From: Nymphaea colorata
Taxonomy: Eukaryota; Streptophyta; Magnoliopsida; Nymphaeales; Nymphaeaceae
Reading direction: 5' to 3'
NCBI RefSeq assembly: GCF_008831285.2
Contig: NW_022205106.1
Span: forward strand, 51,022 to 115,021
DNA length: 64,000 nucleotides
Part shown: positions 60,640-64,000 of the stretch, piece after piece
Numbering within the stretch: position 1 is the stretch's first letter
How the letters are laid out: every line of letters begins with the position of its first letter
Translations under genes and position numbers: made by a program
The notes under the pieces: model-generated
Seen by the model: only the letters and a program-made list of their open reading frames with translations
Told to the model about the DNA's origin: nothing
Databases searched by the model: none

Positions 60640-62340
60640 AATATGCAGCCAGAATGCAAAGTTTTATAGGAATAATCCGATTGCCCACCAATTTGATGGA
60701 AATACCATACGGCAAGGCAATGCTATGACATACCCAAGCTTTTGCTACATGCCCGGAATCGAGCTTGCTTCAAGATGATATATGGTATCTAGATTCTAGG
60801 GCAACACATCACATGGCAGCAGATATTGGCAATGCTATCACCAACAAAAATGAATGTAAAGTTGATCTCACACTGTTTGGTAAGCTCACATTGTTTTCCC
60901 TTCATATTCAAAAATTTGATCTCAAAGATGCTTTACATGTTAATGTGCACTAAGAAAAATATGTTGTTTATGTTGCCAAACTTACACATGACAATCACCA
61001 TTTTTTTGACTATTGTCCTCACAAATTTATGGTTTAGGATCATTAGAAATGAAAAGTTTTAGTCCAAGGCACCAACGAGAAAAATTTATACAAGCAAAGT
61101 GCTTCAATGTTTGCGCATAAACAGTTCAAACAAGAAAGCCTTTATGAAAATTTTGCGTGCACTTGTGACCTTCATTTTTTTCAATTTGAGAATTATTAGA
61201 TTTAAAGTCAAAGCATGTGGTTTTATATTGAATATGAACTTTATAAAGGATATATATGTTATGTCTCCTCACTCTTGCAATACATGCATTTCTCAACATA
61301 CTGTTTTCTATGAAGAAAACCGTTTGAAGTTTTTAAATGCTATTAATTAATTAAAAAAATAACTGTAATTTAAACTCAACCAAATAATCCAAGCCCCATT
61401 TCCAATGCAATTCAAGAGACATTCAAAATATATCTTGCCCAAAATGAAACTTTGTCTATCTTCATCAACCCATAGCTTGGTCAAGAATATATCATGAATC
61501 ACCTATTTGTACATGAAGCCCCATGTCCCATCAACCAACCAAGAGAAGAAGAAAGGAAAGGAAATCATGAAGTGGAACTGGAGTTTAGACCCATCTAGTG
61601 AAAGACGTACAATAATAGAACTAATTAATTTGAACTCACCATATGATTAACCAATCTATGGATGAAACAAGAGCATTAAATGCTTATTTTCCATCCAAAT
61701 ATAGTCTTCCTTTGTGTCTCCTTAGTGAAGTCAATACAAGTTAAGTTGAACTCAGAGTTCATCTTAAAGCAAAATGTAATCCTAAAAGCGCTCAAGCTAC
61801 GGAAGAAGAGTTGGGGTCTTTTTATACAAATCAATTGTGGGCTCGTCCCAGCCAACAGCTCACATAATAATGTTAGATGTGGATGGATATTTAGATTAAT
61901 AGGGAGGAACTCTAATGGCTCAATTGCTTAGTATAAGTCTCGCCACTTTGCAGAAGGTATAATCCATAAGAAGGGACATACTAATATGAAACTTATAGTC
62001 CTATTGTTAACCAAACTACAAAACCATTGATCTCAACCATGCCTATCTCGATGGGTAGATCTTTACATGAATTAGGTGTCAACACTTTCTCAGAACAGAT
62101 ACTAAAGTAAAAGGTGGTTCATGATGCAACCAACATGGTTTTAAGATTAATGGGTTCCAATCATGTTTATCACCTCAATAAAACATTGCCTAAGTCAAAA
62201 AAAGGCTAACAAGGCATGTCCTTGCTCATCGCACTTGGGGTTCATGAGTCACAATTAGATATGTCCATAAAATCCTCATTGATGATTTGTGTAAATGACA
62301 TCATAGTCACTAGAAGTAACATGGTTGAGGTAGAAAAAAA
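60640..62340 (+). pseudogene. Ty1/copia retrotransposon pol region (decayed)
   Basis: The order of domains is that of copia pol. The protease has WYLDSRATHHMAAD near 60,785, where the family has DSGATHH. The pre-integrase segment has AKLTHDNHHFFDYCPHKFMV and VLVQGTNEKNLYK (about 60,970-61,090). The reverse-transcriptase start has ALKLRKKSW then LVPANSSHNNVRCGWIFRL (about 61,790-61,900), LNHAYLDG (about 62,035), and finally ICVNDIIVTRSNM (about 62,290), where YVDD is expected. Stops and frameshifts are many, most of the integrase is missing, and no LTRs were found. The protease Gly-to-Arg and YVDD-to-CVND changes show it is inactive. Confidence 0.85.
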
Positions 62341-62419
62341 TCATAGTCACTAAAAGTAACAAACTAATTGTCGCAAGTTCCCTGTAAAATATATAAGATG
62401 ACAACTTATTGCAAATCAA

Positions 62420-62425
62420 ATACTA

Positions 62426-62482
<57 letters not shown>
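62420..62482. repeat. (TA)n microsatellite
   Basis: A long uninterrupted TA run just beyond the copia remnant. Confidence 0.95.
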
Positions 62483-62992
62483 CAAAGGGCCGATTGTCAA
62501 CTCGATTCTCATGAGTGCTATTCACCTGAACTACAAATGGTGAGTGTGTGATGCTTAGTTGATGGGTGTCTTGCTTTGAACTTAATTCACAAAGAAGCCC
62601 CAAACTGTGGGGCAGGAGGAAAGAGGGAGGGGCTTCCAGCTACACCCCTACAAAACAAAAGCAAAACAACAAATCTTAAACATTTAAAACTAGCAAATTG
62701 AATAACACAATTATCATTTTTTTTCAAATTGTTGTGTCCTCCCTACCCAGGTACCCAAACCTATGCCTGAATCCATGCCAGCATTAATGCAACTTGGGCT
62801 CGGGGAAATGTTGGGAACACATTTGAAAGGGATGTCAACTGTTGTAATATGATAAAGCAAGAACGCTCGGATGTAGATCCAAATGAGGAACGAGATTCTA
62901 TCAATGATTCGATCGAATACAGGAGCCAAGAAATTGTCATGAAAATCTGTTGTATTGAAATAATTCCATATCTGATCCTATAAATCAAGATA

Positions 62993-63271
62993 TTGATAAT
63001 TTGTATGAAAGACTTTTCACTTATAAAATGGCCATATCAGATTCATCTAAGAAGTAAACTGTTCGTAAGTGCGTTATATACAAATGGAGGGTTTCTTGCC
63101 CTTGCTGGTCTGCTGTCAATCAGCTCTTTAGTTCAAACAACTTTAGAAAAAAAAGTGGATTTAACATCAAATGAGCTACCGTGGTTTCAAAACCAAAAAA
63201 GGTCTGAGTTAACATCTTTAACTTCTCTGCTATATATCAATAACCAAAAGTTTCCACTAGAAATTCCTTGA
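62993..63271 (+). CDS. unrecognised 92-codon frame
   Basis: Reads MIICMKDFSLIKWPYQIHL, then a hydrophobic stretch (GGFLALAGLLSISSLVQTTL) that could be one membrane segment, then a Lys/Ser/Leu-rich tail. An upstream segment in a nearby frame (DPNEERDSINDSIEYRSQEI, about 62,877-62,940) has similar non-random composition. Together they look like an exon of an old coding or organelle-derived sequence. No homologue recognised. Confidence 0.3.
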   Translation: MIICMKDFSLIKWPYQIHLRSKLFVSALYTNGGFLALAGLLSISSLVQTTLEKKVDLTSNELPWFQNQKRSELTSLTSLLYINNQKFPLEIP

Positions 63272-63689
63272 GCATATGATATTCATGCACTCAGATACTT
63301 CGGGAAAGATAATCAAACTAGAAATTCTCTCTCAAACTACTAATGTGGTTGAGAGTTGTGTTCTTGAACCTACTAATGTGGTGATATCTTAGGCCCCCTT
63401 TCTCTCTCTAACTCTTTCTCCCTCTATATGACAAAAGTTTTGTAATAATATTTCTCTCTCTCTAAGAATAGGAGCAAACTTTGTAATATTTGCTCTCTCT
63501 AGGTGTTGATCAGATAATGAAAAGCCTGTTCCGATAATCAAAAGCCCATGATGGAGGAGTCAGTGGAGGCGTAGGGAGGTAGATGAAGGAAATACCAACC
63601 TCACTGTTCTCAGTCTTGGACCATTCAGTCCGTCCTCCCTTTCTCTTTTCTCTGTCTCAGAAAGGACTAGTTGTTTTGACTTTTGGACC

Positions 63690-64000
63690 GACGCAAGGCA
63701 AGAAGTCAGAGAAGATAGAGAGAGGGGAAGGGAGAGGGGAGTGAATGATCAAGTGGGGGAGGCATCAGGGGGGCAACGGTCGCCGTCAGCAACAGCAGTA
63801 CCATGGAAGGCGGCGGGAGGAGGAGCATGAGACGCAGGTGGTCGCCGTCCTGCATGTGCTGAAGGAGGCATCCGCAGATACGATAGTCTCCCACTGCCGG
63901 CGGAAGCAGGAGGAGGAGGAGGAGGCAGCGCCATCAAGGACCTCCTCCACCTCCAGACCGAGGACCTCGCCTCCAAGTTCAAGGACCCCAAGCTTGCCGA
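63690..64000 (+). CDS. possible 5' end of a gene running off the window
   Basis: GC content rises sharply and the last 130 bases read in one frame as LPLPAEAGGGGGG then SAIKDLLHLQTEDLASKF and KDPKLA, a plausible start of a folded domain. Other frames are also open: one from an ATG at 63,744 reads MIKWGRHQGGNGRRQQQQ, and an ATG at 63,801 gives MEGGGRRSMRRRW. Codon-level GC and the CT-rich leader at 63,400-63,500 fit a plant gene 5' region. Start and product cannot be decided from this edge. Confidence 0.35.

Noticed and set aside
63290-63345. 'KIIKLEI' resembling the start of ubiquitin
   Set aside because: Only a few residues match and the following residues do not follow ubiquitin.

Overview
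The window is nuclear DNA of a flowering plant. It holds a decayed CC-NBS-LRR resistance gene (two large copies and a small fragment), two decayed copies of a plant terpene synthase gene with introns, Ty1/copia and L1-type LINE remnants, many short inverted-repeat elements, AT- and GA-rich microsatellites, and a nuclear fragment of the plastid petD gene. The species cannot be fixed from the sequence. I found no intact protein-coding gene, except possibly one starting in the last 300 bases.

The dominant structure is duplication. Four blocks recur. A is an NLR gene with its 5' flank. B is a terpene synthase gene with a long upstream region. C is a copia gag fragment with small inverted-repeat elements. 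D is LINE reverse-transcriptase debris that ends in a GA-rich purine tract. The first half reads A (1-7,255), a partial D plus purine tract (10,020-13,221), C (15,115-17,232), B (19,138-26,745), D (26,780-28,390). The second half reads B' (44,488-51,905), D' (51,935-52,690) plus purine tract (52,700-53,100), A' (53,100-58,002), C' (58,003-59,050). The purine tract at positions 1-250 matches the D'-A' junction, so another B-D probably lies just left of the window. The simplest model is a tandem array of a B-D-A-C module, that is, a terpene synthase plus NLR unit, later broken by deletions and transposons. An extra inverted piece of B lies at 43,060-44,290, beside B'.

Both NLR copies are pseudogenes, but their lesions differ: A keeps a start codon and has lost its P-loop, while A' keeps a consensus P-loop and has lost its start codon. 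Both terpene synthase copies share a non-consensus metal-binding motif (EDIFG where DDxxD is expected) and also carry private stops, frameshifts and splice-site changes. B' has lost one intron almost exactly.

Between the two arrays (28.4-43 kb) lie the plastid petD insert, a GA-rich minisatellite, an AT-rich stretch with degenerate LTR-retrotransposon-like sequence, a LINE 3' end with its zinc-binding domain (39.0-40.1 kb) and a TA-rich satellite (41.1-42.1 kb). To the right of C' are further small inverted-repeat elements, a decayed copia pol region (60.6-62.3 kb), an unidentified 92-codon frame, and GC-rich sequence at the right edge that may be the start of a real gene.
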